From Caballeronia sp. INDeC2 (lineage in GTDB: Bacteria > Pseudomonadota > Gammaproteobacteria > Burkholderiales > Burkholderiaceae): 64,000 bases of DNA. The position numbers and the translations under genes were made by a program. The stretch lies in contig NZ_JALQDG010000027.1 in NCBI RefSeq assembly GCF_023631325.1, positions 248,001-312,000 of the forward strand, written 5' to 3'. Positions 35,693 to 44,274 of this stretch are shown in pieces; positions within the stretch are counted from its first letter, which is position 1; each line of letters opens with the position of its first letter. The notes under the pieces were generated by a model. The model saw only the letters and a program-made list of their open reading frames with translations, ran no database searches and was not told the DNA's origin.

Positions 35693-36964
35693 TTACCCCA
35701 GGCTCACGTTGGCGCGCGTGAAGCGTCCGTAGACCACGTAGAGCAGCAGTGTCGCGGCGAGCAGCAGTGCGCCAAGCGCGCACGCCATGCCCCAGTTGAT
35801 CGTCACGTTGGTGAAGTAGGCGATGTAATAGCTGACCATCTGATCGTTCGGCCCGCCGAGTAGCGCCGGCGTGATGTAGTAACCGATCGCGAGAATGAAC
35901 ACGAGCAACACGCCCGCGCCGATGCCCGGATACGTCTGCGGCACATACACGCGCCAGAACGCGGCGAACGGATGGCTGCCGAGCGAAACGGCCGCGCGCT
36001 GATAGGTCGGCGGCACCGACTTCATCACGCTGTAGAGCGGCAGGATCATGAAGGGCAGCAGGATGTGTGTCATCGAGATATAAACGCCGACGCGATTGAA
36101 GAGCAGCGAAAGCGGAGAGCCGATCAGCCCGCTTCCGAGCAGCGCCGTGTTCACGAGCCCTTCGCTTTGCAGAAGCACGATCCACGCGGCGACGCGCACC
36201 AGCACCGACGTCCAGAACGGAATCAGCACGAGCACCATCACGAGATTCGCGCGGCGCTCGGTCAGCGTCGAAATCCAGTAGGCGAGCGGATATCCGAGCA
36301 GCAGCGCGAACAGCGTCACGCCCACGCCGATCACGAAGGTGCGGCTAAAGACGTTGAGATAGATCGACTGATCGGGGTCCGCATGAACGATATTGCCGAA
36401 ACCGTCCTGCTTGTGATCCAGCGACGCGAGGATGTAAAACGGCGAATAGCGGCCGGCGTTCTTCGCGATTGCCTGCCAGTACGCGGGGTCGTTCCAGCGG
36501 TCGTCGATTTCGATGATTTTGGACTTGATCTGCGCGGCGGGCATCGGCTTGCCGTCGTCGCCGTTGAGGGGCATTGCGCGCGCGGTTTTCGCGACGAGCG
36601 AACGATAGCCCGGGATTTCGGTGTTCAGACGCCGCGCAAGCGCGCCCATCGATTCGCCGTCGGCGATTGCCGTGAGATCCTGCGAAAGCGCGGCATAGGC
36701 TTCATCCGAAGGCGCCGCCTTGCGGTCCCATTTCACGAGCGCCGCGCCGGTGTGCGGCAGCGCGTTCGCGACTTCGGGATTTTCGATCGCGCGGGTGAGC
36801 AGCGCGCCGATCGGCACCACGAAAATCAGGAACAGAAAAATGGCGAGTGGCGCGATGAGCATGAGCGCCATGGCGCGCTTCTTCGCATCGGCGATCTTCA
36901 GTTCGCGCTTCAGACGCGCGCTCGATTCGCGCGATTCTTCCGCGGGCATCGTCATGGTATTCAC
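35693..36964 (-). CDS. ABC transporter permease, PotB-like, with long periplasmic insert
   Basis: A 423-aa permease of the PotB type with a GTG start and GGAG upstream. After the first membrane helix (MALMLIAPLAIFLFLIFVVPIGALL), a hydrophilic loop of about 150 residues precedes the remaining helices. The loop contains LNTEIPGYRSLVAKTARAMP and DPDQSIYLNVFSRT. This makes it longer than the ~285 aa of E. coli PotB; such inserts occur in a subgroup of proteobacterial polyamine/opine permeases. The EAA loop is YQRAAVSLGSHPFAAFWRVYVPQTYPG. A stable hairpin separates it from the binding-protein gene upstream. Confidence 0.9.
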   Translation of the reverse strand: MNTMTMPAEESRESSARLKRELKIADAKKRAMALMLIAPLAIFLFLIFVVPIGALLTRAIENPEVANALPHTGAALVKWDRKAAPSDEAYAALSQDLTAIADGESMGALARRLNTEIPGYRSLVAKTARAMPLNGDDGKPMPAAQIKSKIIEIDDRWNDPAYWQAIAKNAGRYSPFYILASLDHKQDGFGNIVHADPDQSIYLNVFSRTFVIGVGVTLFALLLGYPLAYWISTLTERRANLVMVLVLIPFWTSVLVRVAAWIVLLQSEGLVNTALLGSGLIGSPLSLLFNRVGVYISMTHILLPFMILPLYSVMKSVPPTYQRAAVSLGSHPFAAFWRVYVPQTYPGIGAGVLLVFILAIGYYITPALLGGPNDQMVSYYIAYFTNVTINWGMACALGALLLAATLLLYVVYGRFTRANVSLG

Positions 36965-36983
36965 GCTTGAGTCTCCTTCTTTG

Positions 36984-37010
36984 CGGTCGCGCTTTCGAAA
37001 AGCGCGACCG
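36984..37010 (-). promoter_or_regulatory. Intercistronic stem-loop between binding-protein and permease genes
   Basis: A perfect 12-bp stem, CGGTCGCGCTTT / AAAGCGCGACCG, encloses a 3-nt loop just upstream of the permease Shine-Dalgarno. Such hairpins commonly protect the binding-protein part of the message and reduce read-through into permease genes. There is no U tract, so it is probably not a full terminator. Confidence 0.65.
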
Positions 37011-37029
37011 TTCGCTGCTTATGATGCTT

Positions 37030-37071
37030 TTACTTCGACACGCTTACTTCGACACGCTTACTTCGACGCCC
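37030..37071 (-). repeat. 14-bp tandem repeat over the binding-protein stop codon
   Basis: TTACTTCGACACGC occurs at 37030-37043 and 37044-37057, followed by a diverged third copy at 37058-37071 that contains the real stop codon. Each copy carries TTA, a TAA stop on the gene's strand. It looks like a recent slippage or duplication of the gene's last codons. Confidence 0.9.
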
Positions 37072-38092
37072 ACGCGGTGAAGCGCTGTTCGAGCTCGTCG
37101 CCGTGATCGGTCCAGAACGCCATGTCCTGCAACACCGCGTTCTTCGCGTTTTCCGGCGAGTTCGGCATGTCGGCCTTCGTCTTCGCGTCCAGCGCGGAGA
37201 TCGCGGCCTTGTTCACCGGGCCGTACGCGATGTTCTTCGCATAGACTTCCTGCGGCTTCTGCGACACCGAATATGCGATGAACTGCTGCGCCACGTCCTT
37301 GTTCGGCGAGCCCTTCGGAATTGCCCAGTAGTCGAGGTCGTAGATGCTGCCGTTCCACACGACCTTCAGGTTCTTGCCTTCCTTGCGCGCCGCGTCGATG
37401 CGCCCGTTATAGGCGGTCGACATCACGACATCGCCCGCGACGAGGAACTGCGGCGGCTGCGCGCCAGCTTCCCACCACTGAATGGACGGCTTGAGCTCGT
37501 CGAGCTTCTTGAACGCACGGTCCGCACCGGCCTTCGTGCCGAGCACCTTGTAGACGTCCTTCGGCGCGACGCCGTCAGCCATCAAAGCGAATTCGAGGTT
37601 GTAGCGCGCGCCCTTGCGCATGCCGCGCTTGCCGGGGAATTTCTTCGTGTCCCAAAAGTCCGCCCAGCCCGCCGGCGCGGTCTTCAGCTTGTCGCCGTTA
37701 TAAGCGAGCGCCGTCGACCAGACGAAGAAGCCGACGCCGCAGGTTTGCGGCGACTCCGGCACGAGTTCCGACTTCTTGCCGACCTTCGACCAGTCCAGCT
37801 TTTCGTAGAGACCTTCGTCGCAGCCGCGGCCGAGATCGCCCGATTCGACTTCGACCACGTCCCAATTCACGTGCTTCGCTTCGACCATTGCCTTGACCTT
37901 GGCCTGCTCGCCGTTGTACTCCACGGCCGTGACCTTGTTCTTGGTCGATTGCTCGAACGGCTGATTGAACGCGACTTTCTGAGCGTCGCCATTCGCGCCG
38001 CCGAAGTTGACGACGGTGATTTCCGCCGCGCCCGACGCCGCCGACACGCACGCGAGCGCAGCCGCCATGGAACACAGTGCGAATTTCTTCAT
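37058..38092 (-). CDS. ABC transporter periplasmic substrate-binding protein, PotD-like
   Basis: A 344-aa periplasmic binding protein for a polyamine-like substrate. A signal peptide (MKKFALCSMAAALACVSAAS) leads to AEITVVNFGGANGDAQ, the opening strand of the PotD/spermidine-binding fold. GDVVMSTAYNGRIDAARKEG and IYDLDYWAIPKGSPNKDVAQQFI match the family's hinge and ligand lobes. ATG 38092 is fixed by the signal peptide. It is second gene of the operon, after the ATPase, with a small hairpin in the 73-bp gap. Confidence 0.93.
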   Translation of the reverse strand: MKKFALCSMAAALACVSAASGAAEITVVNFGGANGDAQKVAFNQPFEQSTKNKVTAVEYNGEQAKVKAMVEAKHVNWDVVEVESGDLGRGCDEGLYEKLDWSKVGKKSELVPESPQTCGVGFFVWSTALAYNGDKLKTAPAGWADFWDTKKFPGKRGMRKGARYNLEFALMADGVAPKDVYKVLGTKAGADRAFKKLDELKPSIQWWEAGAQPPQFLVAGDVVMSTAYNGRIDAARKEGKNLKVVWNGSIYDLDYWAIPKGSPNKDVAQQFIAYSVSQKPQEVYAKNIAYGPVNKAAISALDAKTKADMPNSPENAKNAVLQDMAFWTDHGDELEQRFTAWASK

Positions 38093-38165
38093 GATGGTTT
38101 CCTCTCTTCTTCGACTTGGTTTTGTCAGTGGACCTACAAGTGGGAAGCGACGCCTGAACGGAGTG

Positions 38166-39263
38166 TCAGGCGAACACACGCAGATGCTCGGGCGCGAATT
38201 CGAGCGCGACGGGTGCGCCGGGCAGGAAGCCGTCGAGCGCCGCGGTGCCGAGCGGCACCTTGACGAAGCATTCGTCCTGCTCGCGCACGCCGCAGCGCAT
38301 GCGCACGTGATCGCCGAAATAAATGAGGCTCTTCGCTTCGCCCGCGAGCGCGTTGATGCTGTCGTTCGCGCGACCATTGCCCTGCGTGAGCTTCATGCGC
38401 TCCGGCCGGATACACGCGATGGCCGGCGCGCCCGGTTTCGCGTTCGCGACGTTGAGGCCGGACACACGTGTGCCGTCGGCGAGACGGAGATCGCAGAAGT
38501 CGCCCTGAATCTGCTCGATGGTGCCGCGCAGCCGGTTGCTGTCGCCGATGAAGTTCGCGACGAACTCGTTGCATGGAGCTTCATACAGATGATCGACGGT
38601 ATCGAGCTGTTGCACGATGCCCTTGTCGAACACCGCGACGCGGTCGGACATCGTGAGCGCTTCGCCCTGATCGTGCGTCACGTAGACGAAGGTGACGCCG
38701 AGCTTCTCGTGCAGCGCCTTGAGTTCGATCTGCATGTGCTCGCGCAACTGCTTGTCGAGCGCGCCTAGCGGTTCGTCCATCAGCACGAGCTTGGGCTCGA
38801 ACACGAGGGCGCGCGCCAGCGCGATGCGCTGTTGCTGGCCGCCGGAAAGCTGCGCCGGATAACGCTTCGCGAAGCTTTCCATGCGTACCATCTTGAGTGC
38901 GTTATTCACGCGATGCGTGCGCTCTTCGGCCGACATCTTGCGCACCGTCAGCGGATATGCGACGTTCTGCTGCACCGACAGATGCGGAAAGAGCGCGTAG
39001 TTCTGAAACACCATGCCGATGTCGCGTTTGTGCGGCGGCACCTTGTTCAGAAGCTTTCCGTCGAGCCAGATTTCCCCGCCGGTGGGGAACTCGAAGCCCG
39101 CGAGCATCATGAGGCAGGTGGTTTTGCCGGAACCGGACGGCCCGAGCAGCGTGAGGAATTCGCCCTGATAGATATCGAGATCGAGCGATTTGACGACGAG
39201 CGTTTCTCCGTCGTACGTCTTTCGCACACCGCGAAAGCTGACGATCACCTGATCGGATTTCAT
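38166..39263 (-). CDS. ABC transporter ATP-binding protein, PotA-like
   Basis: A 365-aa importer ATPase. Walker A GPSGSGKTT, Q-loop MVFQNYALFPH, signature LSGGQQQRIALARAL, Walker B LVLMDEP and the switch His in VTHDQGEAL are all intact. The C-terminal TOBE domain (after about residue 240) fits PotA and related ATPases, which often bind regulators there. First gene of the minus-strand operon ATPase, binding protein, permease, permease. The promoter should lie in the 180-bp gap shared with the divergent MocR-type regulator. Confidence 0.95.
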   Translation of the reverse strand: MKSDQVIVSFRGVRKTYDGETLVVKSLDLDIYQGEFLTLLGPSGSGKTTCLMMLAGFEFPTGGEIWLDGKLLNKVPPHKRDIGMVFQNYALFPHLSVQQNVAYPLTVRKMSAEERTHRVNNALKMVRMESFAKRYPAQLSGGQQQRIALARALVFEPKLVLMDEPLGALDKQLREHMQIELKALHEKLGVTFVYVTHDQGEALTMSDRVAVFDKGIVQQLDTVDHLYEAPCNEFVANFIGDSNRLRGTIEQIQGDFCDLRLADGTRVSGLNVANAKPGAPAIACIRPERMKLTQGNGRANDSINALAGEAKSLIYFGDHVRMRCGVREQDECFVKVPLGTAALDGFLPGAPVALEFAPEHLRVFA

Positions 39264-39357
39264 CTTCCGTGTCTCCTTCGGAAAACCCTGATACTGCCGA
39301 CCGCCTTGCGACGCCCGGAAATTATTTCCACTGCTTGGGATAACTATAGCCCGTCAC

Positions 39358-39426
39358 GGTTCTACAATGGGGAGCCATTTCAATATTCAAAATAGAACCA
39401 CTTCGGCGTTTCGGCCAGGTGGTTCC
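39358..39426. promoter_or_regulatory. Candidate MocR operator region
   Basis: GGTTCTA (39358-39364) and TAGAACC (39393-39399) form an inverted repeat with centres 35 bp apart. GGTTCC recurs at 39421-39426, close to the start of the MocR gene. MocR regulators bind paired short repeats in divergent promoters, so this is the natural candidate site. Confidence 0.45.
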
Positions 39427-39443
39427 GAGCGCTGGAAGACTTC

Positions 39444-40952
39444 ATGGATACGATCATCCTGGCCGACTGGCTTAGTGCGCGGCTCGACCGGTCGGCCGCC
39501 GAGCCGATGTACCGGCAAGTGCTCGAACTCATGCAGCAGGCCATCCTGACGGGCCAGCTCGCGCCGGGCACCAAGCTGCCGAGTTCGCGCATGCTTGCGA
39601 CCGATCTCGGCATCGCCCGCAATACGGTTCTGCACGTCTACGACCAGCTCACGGCCGAGGGCTACGTCACGTCGACGACCGGCAGCGGCACCTATGTCGC
39701 CGACACCGCCCCGCGCGATGGCGTTGCCGGCAAGAAGGCGCGGGCCGAGGAAACGAAGGCGCCGTGCACGATCTCGCGCCGCGGCGAGCGGCTGATCGCG
39801 CAGGCGGGCGTGTCGCCGAAGCAGTGGGGCGCGTTCATGCCGGGCGTGCCGGACGTCGCGGAATTTCCGGCGCGCACATGGAGCCGCTTGCAGGCGCGCC
39901 TGTGGAAACGCGCGAGCCCGGAACTGCTTACGTACGCGCCCGGCGGCGGGTATCGGCCGTTGCGGCGCGCGCTGTCGGATTATTTGCGCGTTGCGCGCTC
40001 GGTGAAGTGTCAGCCGGACCAGATCATCATCACGACGGGCATCCATCAGTCCATCGATCTCGCCGTGCGTCTGCTCACCGATTTCGGCGATCGCGCGTGG
40101 GTCGAGGAACCGTGCTACTGGGGCGTGCGCAGCGTGTTGCAGTCGTCGGGCCTGACGCTCGTCCCGATTCCCGTCGACGAGGAAGGGCTCAATCCCGCCG
40201 CGCGCGACATGGCCGAGCCGCCGCGCATCGCGCTCGTGACGCCGTCGCATCAATATCCGCTCGGCATGGTGATGAGCCTCGCGCGACGCCGCGCACTGCT
40301 GGAGTTCGCGCGTCAGCACAAGGTATGGATCATCGAGGACGATTACGACAGCGAGTTCCGCTATGGCAGCCGGCCGTTGTCATCGCTGCAAGGGCTCGAC
40401 GACGCGGGGCAGGTGATCTATGTCGGCAGTCTCGGGAAGATGCTTTATCCGGGCTTGCGCATGGGCTATATGGTGGTGCCGGACGATCTCGTCGACTCGT
40501 TTCGCACCGGCGTGGCCGAGCTTTATCGCGAGGGGCAGCTGATGCAGCAGGCCGTGCTCACCGAGTTCATTCTGGATGGCCATCTGACCTCGCATGTGCG
40601 CCGCATGCGAGGTCTGTACGGCGAGCGGCGCGAGTTGCTGATCAACGCGATCGGCGAGCGCTTCGGCGATTCGCTGTCCGTGCGGGGCGATGAAGCCGGC
40701 CTGCACTTCGTGCTCGATCTGCCCGATTTCGCCGACGACCGGACCATTGCCGCCAACGCGCTTTGCGCCGGTGTCGTGACGCGGCCGCTCGACAACTATT
40801 ACCTGAACCGGCTCGCGGCGAGAAAGGGGTTGATGCTCGGTTACGCGTGCGTGCCGAACGATCAGATCGCGCCGCACTTCACGAGGCTCGCGGATGTCGT
40901 TGAGCGGGCGATAACGTCGATCTCGCCGATCGAAAGCGCAACGATGAAGTAA
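39444..40952 (+). CDS. MocR/GabR-family regulator (GntR HTH fused to aminotransferase fold)
   Basis: A 502-aa transcription factor. Residues 15-85 are a GntR-type winged helix (PMYRQVLELMQQAILTGQLAPGTKLPSSRMLATDLGIARNTV). The rest is a fold-type I aminotransferase domain that should bind PLP: TYAPGGGYRPLRRALSDYL, then EDDYDSEFRYGSRPL, then YVGSLGKMLYPGLRMGY with the Schiff-base Lys. Relatives such as GabR and PdxR sense GABA or PLP. It is divergent from a polyamine-type ABC operon, so it probably controls uptake of an amine. GGAAGA precedes the ATG. Confidence 0.93.
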   Translation: MDTIILADWLSARLDRSAAEPMYRQVLELMQQAILTGQLAPGTKLPSSRMLATDLGIARNTVLHVYDQLTAEGYVTSTTGSGTYVADTAPRDGVAGKKARAEETKAPCTISRRGERLIAQAGVSPKQWGAFMPGVPDVAEFPARTWSRLQARLWKRASPELLTYAPGGGYRPLRRALSDYLRVARSVKCQPDQIIITTGIHQSIDLAVRLLTDFGDRAWVEEPCYWGVRSVLQSSGLTLVPIPVDEEGLNPAARDMAEPPRIALVTPSHQYPLGMVMSLARRRALLEFARQHKVWIIEDDYDSEFRYGSRPLSSLQGLDDAGQVIYVGSLGKMLYPGLRMGYMVVPDDLVDSFRTGVAELYREGQLMQQAVLTEFILDGHLTSHVRRMRGLYGERRELLINAIGERFGDSLSVRGDEAGLHFVLDLPDFADDRTIAANALCAGVVTRPLDNYYLNRLAARKGLMLGYACVPNDQIAPHFTRLADVVERAITSISPIESATMK

Positions 40953-40962
40953 CGCCCGCCGC

Positions 40963-41547
40963 TTACTGGACGCTTCGCTGCGCCGCCGCGATCGCCCGCA
41001 CCACGCGCGCAAGCGCCTTCAACGCATCCGCGGGCGATTCGGCGAATTGCGCCGCGACGATTGCGCCATCCACCGCCAGCGCGAGCGCCTGTGCGTCCGC
41101 CTTGGCCGCGCGCGAACCTGGCATCAGCGTGCGAATCGCGGCGGTCATGTCGCGTTTGTGACGGCGCGAGATATCGACCGCCTGCGGCAGCGTCGCCCCG
41201 ACTTCGACTACCGAATTGATGAACGCACAACCGCGATAAGCCTCGCTGCCGAACCATTCCGCCATTGCGGGCACGAGCGCTTTGAGCGTGCCGCCGTGGC
41301 GCGCGAGGGCATCGCGGAACCACGTCATCCAGTTATCGTGTCGAAAATCCAGGAACGCGACGATCAGATCGTCCTTGCTCGGAAAGTAGCGATAGAACGT
41401 CTTCTTCGCGACGCCCGATTCGGCGATCACGCGATCGACGCCCGTTGCGCGAATGCCGTCGCGATAGAAAAGATCGTGCGCGGTATGCAGGATGCGCGCG
41501 TGCGGCGCGAGCTCGGAAACATCGATGGGCAAGACTGGGGTATTCAT
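40963..41547 (-). CDS. TetR-family transcriptional repressor
   Basis: A 194-aa TetR regulator. The N-terminal HTH reads ARILHTAHDLFYRDGIRATGVDRVIAESGVAKKTFYRYFPSKDDL, the family signature with the YxxF(P/x)SK end. The C-terminal ligand domain resembles TetR_C_16/QacR-like members. It is divergent from a DUF1348 gene. Two copies of a GTAGAC-N6-GTCTAC dyad fill the 97-bp intergenic gap, so it very likely represses both genes. The ligand is unknown. Confidence 0.93.
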   Translation of the reverse strand: MNTPVLPIDVSELAPHARILHTAHDLFYRDGIRATGVDRVIAESGVAKKTFYRYFPSKDDLIVAFLDFRHDNWMTWFRDALARHGGTLKALVPAMAEWFGSEAYRGCAFINSVVEVGATLPQAVDISRRHKRDMTAAIRTLMPGSRAAKADAQALALAVDGAIVAAQFAESPADALKALARVVRAIAAAQRSVQ

Positions 41548-41557
41548 GCAATCGATT

Positions 41558-41575
41558 GTAGACAGGTTCGTCTAC
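41558..41575. promoter_or_regulatory. TetR operator O1
   Basis: GTAGAC-N6-GTCTAC, a perfect dyad, lies 10 bp upstream of the TetR start codon. A second identical dyad is centred 37 bp away. Confidence 0.8.
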
Positions 41576-41594
41576 CTGCGCTAGAGTGCCCTCA

Positions 41595-41612
41595 GTAGAC
41601 AGACCCGTCTAC
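41595..41612. promoter_or_regulatory. TetR operator O2
   Basis: The second GTAGAC-N6-GTCTAC dyad also matches O1 at the first two spacer bases (AG). It lies 32 bp upstream of the DUF1348 start codon, so it should cover that gene's promoter. Confidence 0.8.
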
Positions 41613-41644
41613 CTAACGCATCGCTTGCAAAAAGAGGACTCGCC

Positions 41645-42112
41645 ATGGAATCCAAGCCACCGTTTCCGCCGTTCGATGAAGAATCTGCCAAGCTCAAAGT
41701 CCGTCTCGCCGAAGATGCGTGGAACACGCGCGAGCCCGAGCGCGTGTCGCTCGCCTACAGCGTGGACACGCGCTGGCGCAATCGCGCGGAGTTCGCGAAC
41801 GGGCGCGAGGAAGTGGTGGCGTTCCTGCGGCGCAAGTGGGCGCGCGAACTCGACTATCGGCTGATCAAGGAGTTGTGGGCGTATAAGGATAATCGCATCG
41901 CCGTGCGTTTCGCGTACGAATGGCATGACGACGCCAACAACTGGTATCGCAGCTTCGGTAACGAGAACTGGGAATTCAACGAGGCGGGGCTGATGACGCA
42001 TCGTCATGCGTCGATCAACGACTTGCCGATCAAGGAAGCGGATCGCAAATATCATTGGCCGCTCGGCCGCCGGCCCGACGATCATGCGAGCTTGAGCGAC
42101 CTGGGCTTCTGA
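41645..42112 (+). CDS. DUF1348 / NTF2-like protein
   Basis: A 155-aa member of the DUF1348 family, which has an NTF2-like cone fold. Diagnostic stretches are KVRLAEDAWNTREPERVSLAYS, then RWRNRAEFANGREEVVAFL, then IAVRFAYEWHDDANNWYRSFGNENWEF near residue 95. The function of the family is unknown; it is often controlled by a neighbouring TetR regulator, as here. GAGGA precedes the ATG. It converges on the CorA-like gene with a 9-bp gap. Confidence 0.9.
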   Translation: MESKPPFPPFDEESAKLKVRLAEDAWNTREPERVSLAYSVDTRWRNRAEFANGREEVVAFLRRKWARELDYRLIKELWAYKDNRIAVRFAYEWHDDANNWYRSFGNENWEFNEAGLMTHRHASINDLPIKEADRKYHWPLGRRPDDHASLSDLGF

Positions 42113-42121
42113 CGTTCCTCG

Positions 42122-43162
42122 CTACATATCGCGGCGGCGCCGGAACGCCCACCATCCGGCCAGCACGGTGAACGTCGCGACGATCACGACCAGCAGCCAG
42201 AAGCCGTGATGATTCTCCGCGAGCGGAATGCCGCCCACGTTCATGCCGAAGAAACCCGCGACGATGTTGATCGGCAGCGCGAGCACGGTGACGAGCGTCA
42301 GCGTGAAGAGCGTGCGGTTGCTTTGCTCGTCCATGCGCGTCGCGACTTCTTCCTGAAGGAGCTTGATACGCTCGACGAGCCCGGCGAGATCGTTGAGCAC
42401 GAGCGAGAACTCTTCGGTCGCGTCGCGCAGATCCTGAATGTCCTGCGAATGCAGCCAGCGCGGCGGCCGCGCGAGCAGACGGAACACGGATCCGGGTTCG
42501 GGTGCGAGTAGGCGCTGCAGTCGCACGAGCACGCGCCGCAGGCCGCCGAGATCGGTGCGGGTTGCCGCGCCGCGCATCGAGAGGAAACGATCTTCGATGC
42601 CATCGACCTCGACGCTCGTGCGCCGCACGATATGCACGAGAAGATCCGCCTGATCGCGCAGCAGATGCGCGAGCAGTTCGGCAGGCGAGCGGAAGATCTC
42701 GCCGCGCCGCACCGATTCGCGCAGCGAGTCGACCGAACGCAATGGCTTCAGGCGCGCCGTCACGAGCAGCTTCTGATGCGTGTAGACCCACAGCGTCGCG
42801 ATTTCCGAGGGCGTCAGCTCGAAGTTGAACATCACGTCGTTGATGACGGCGAAGAGCGCGCCTTCCTGATGTTCGATGCGCGTCGAGTGCGAGCCTTCGT
42901 TGAGCGTTTCGAAAAAGGCGTCGGGCAGGCCGAGGCGTCCGCGCATCCAGCGCTCGCCGGCGCTATTCGCGAGATCGAAGTGGAGCCAGACGAATTCCCG
43001 GGTCGTGTCGTCGCGGGCGAGCCATTCGGTCGCGGCTTCGGCATCGATCGGCTCGCCGGGGCGATCGACATGAAACCGGAAGCCGCAGACGAGGCCGGAG
43101 AAATCGGAGCCGTAGGGCGGTCTTTGCAGGGTAGCGGGATTCATGCGGGCATTCGGTTGCAT
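42122..43162 (-). CDS. CorA/ZntB-family divalent cation transporter
   Basis: A 346-aa CorA-superfamily membrane protein, nearest the ZntB branch. A large cytoplasmic N-terminal domain contains EFVWLHFDLANSAGERW and the coiled stalk helix. Two C-terminal membrane helices follow, with the GMNVGGIP signature (GxN loop) between them at about residue 310. ZntB transports Zn2+, coupled to protons; CorA transports Mg2+. The VGGI rather than CorA's -P/MPEL ending favours ZntB. The start may be 43162 or the ATG at 43144; no clear ribosome site at either. Confidence 0.88.
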   Translation of the reverse strand: MQPNARMNPATLQRPPYGSDFSGLVCGFRFHVDRPGEPIDAEAATEWLARDDTTREFVWLHFDLANSAGERWMRGRLGLPDAFFETLNEGSHSTRIEHQEGALFAVINDVMFNFELTPSEIATLWVYTHQKLLVTARLKPLRSVDSLRESVRRGEIFRSPAELLAHLLRDQADLLVHIVRRTSVEVDGIEDRFLSMRGAATRTDLGGLRRVLVRLQRLLAPEPGSVFRLLARPPRWLHSQDIQDLRDATEEFSLVLNDLAGLVERIKLLQEEVATRMDEQSNRTLFTLTLVTVLALPINIVAGFFGMNVGGIPLAENHHGFWLLVVIVATFTVLAGWWAFRRRRDM

Positions 43163-43433
43163 TCACGGGATGTCGGCGTGCCTGCCGATGATGCGGCCTC
43201 GACGCTGTGCGCAAGCGCGCCGCCACGCGCTAGTGTGCCATCGGTCGCGCCCCGAATCGCGATCGTAACGCGCAAACGGGGATGAAACGATCGCCGCCGC
43301 CGCGTCGGCGCGTGCAAATATGACTGTCATATTGTCGGCGTATCATCGCGCCACGCAAGATGGGCGCACACGCGGCGCCCCACATCGAATCGGCCGCTCG
43401 CGCGGCGTCGCGTGCCAACCTGGGGAGAAGGCA

Positions 43434-43781
43434 GTGGAAGACCGTGACGATCTGGACGGGGCGACGACGCAAACCACGGCGGGCGGGCTCGTCCGGCTGG
43501 CGTCGTTGATCGCTGGGCTCGCGCGCGAGGGCGTGATCGATACCCGCTTCGGCGCGAAGTTGCTGAAGCGGCTCGACAAGGAAGCGCGGCGCGTGACCGG
43601 GCCGGGCGCAGAGCCGCTGGACGAAGCGGAGCAGGCGGCGCTTTTCGGCGCGCTCGGCGAAGTCGATCTCGCGTTGCGCCAGTGCGACGCGGCATCCCTC
43701 GTCGAGGCGAACGCCCGGCTACGCGAGACGGAAGCGGCATCGGGCAAGCGTCGCAAGAACAAGAAGGACGGCGACGCGTGA
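43434..43781 (+). CDS. Hypothetical protein, 115 aa, Lys-rich C-terminus
   Basis: Not recognised. GTG 43434 is preferred because GGGGAGAAGG precedes it; the frame is open back to 43320. The protein has a helical middle (GGLVRLASLIAGLAREGVIDTRFGAKLLKRLDKEARR) and a second helical block (EAEQAALFGALGEVDLALRQCDAASLVEANARL). The basic tail is SGKRRKNKKDGD. No signal peptide or membrane helix. It precedes a receiver-domain gene by about 55 bp on the same strand, so they may be co-expressed. Confidence 0.65.
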   Translation: MEDRDDLDGATTQTTAGGLVRLASLIAGLAREGVIDTRFGAKLLKRLDKEARRVTGPGAEPLDEAEQAALFGALGEVDLALRQCDAASLVEANARLRETEAASGKRRKNKKDGDA

Positions 43782-43836
43782 ATGCCGCGGACGCGGGCGC
43801 GAAACATGCTTCGGGACACGCGTTTGCTTTCGTCCT

Positions 43837-44274
43837 TTGCCCATGCCCGTCTCCCTGCATTCTCCTCATTGCTCATTGTGGACGGACCGTAGCGTCGACG
43901 TGGACCGCGATCCGTGGCGCATTCTCGTCGTCGACGATAACGCCCACAGCGCCGAAGCGCTGTCGGCCGCACTGATATCGGACGGTTTCGACGCCCGATT
44001 CGCACTGTCCGGCGTCGATGCGCTGCATGCCGTCGATAACTGGGTGCCGCACGTCGTCATCCTCGATATCACGATGCCCGAGCACGACGGCTACGCCACT
44101 GCGCGCGTGCTGCGGCGGATCGCCCGCACGCGCGACGCGGTGATCATCGCGTTCACGGCGCTAGGCGAGGAAATCGTGCGGCCCGAGGGCCTTCATTCCG
44201 GATTCGACGGCTACTGTCAGAAGGGCAATCCGCCGGCCGAACTCGTTCGTCTGATCGGGCGGCTCGTTCACTGA
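43837..44274 (+). CDS. Stand-alone response regulator receiver protein
   Basis: A 145-aa protein consisting almost only of a CheY-like receiver domain. The acidic pair is in RILVVDDNAHSAEAL, the phospho-acceptor Asp in VVILDITMPEHDGY, the switch Thr in IIAFTALGEE, and the conserved Lys in GYCQKGNPP. No output domain. The exact start is uncertain: ATG 43837 and 43843 are possible, but residues before about 25 look non-conserved, so a later GTG near 43900 may be used. No partner kinase lies beside it. Confidence 0.82.
   Translation: MPMPVSLHSPHCSLWTDRSVDVDRDPWRILVVDDNAHSAEALSAALISDGFDARFALSGVDALHAVDNWVPHVVILDITMPEHDGYATARVLRRIARTRDAVIIAFTALGEEIVRPEGLHSGFDGYCQKGNPPAELVRLIGRLVH

Noticed and set aside
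38151..38172. Small inverted repeat CGCCTGA / TCAGGCG between ATPase and binding-protein genes
   Set aside because: Only 7 bp per arm and includes the stop codon; too weak to list as a terminator.
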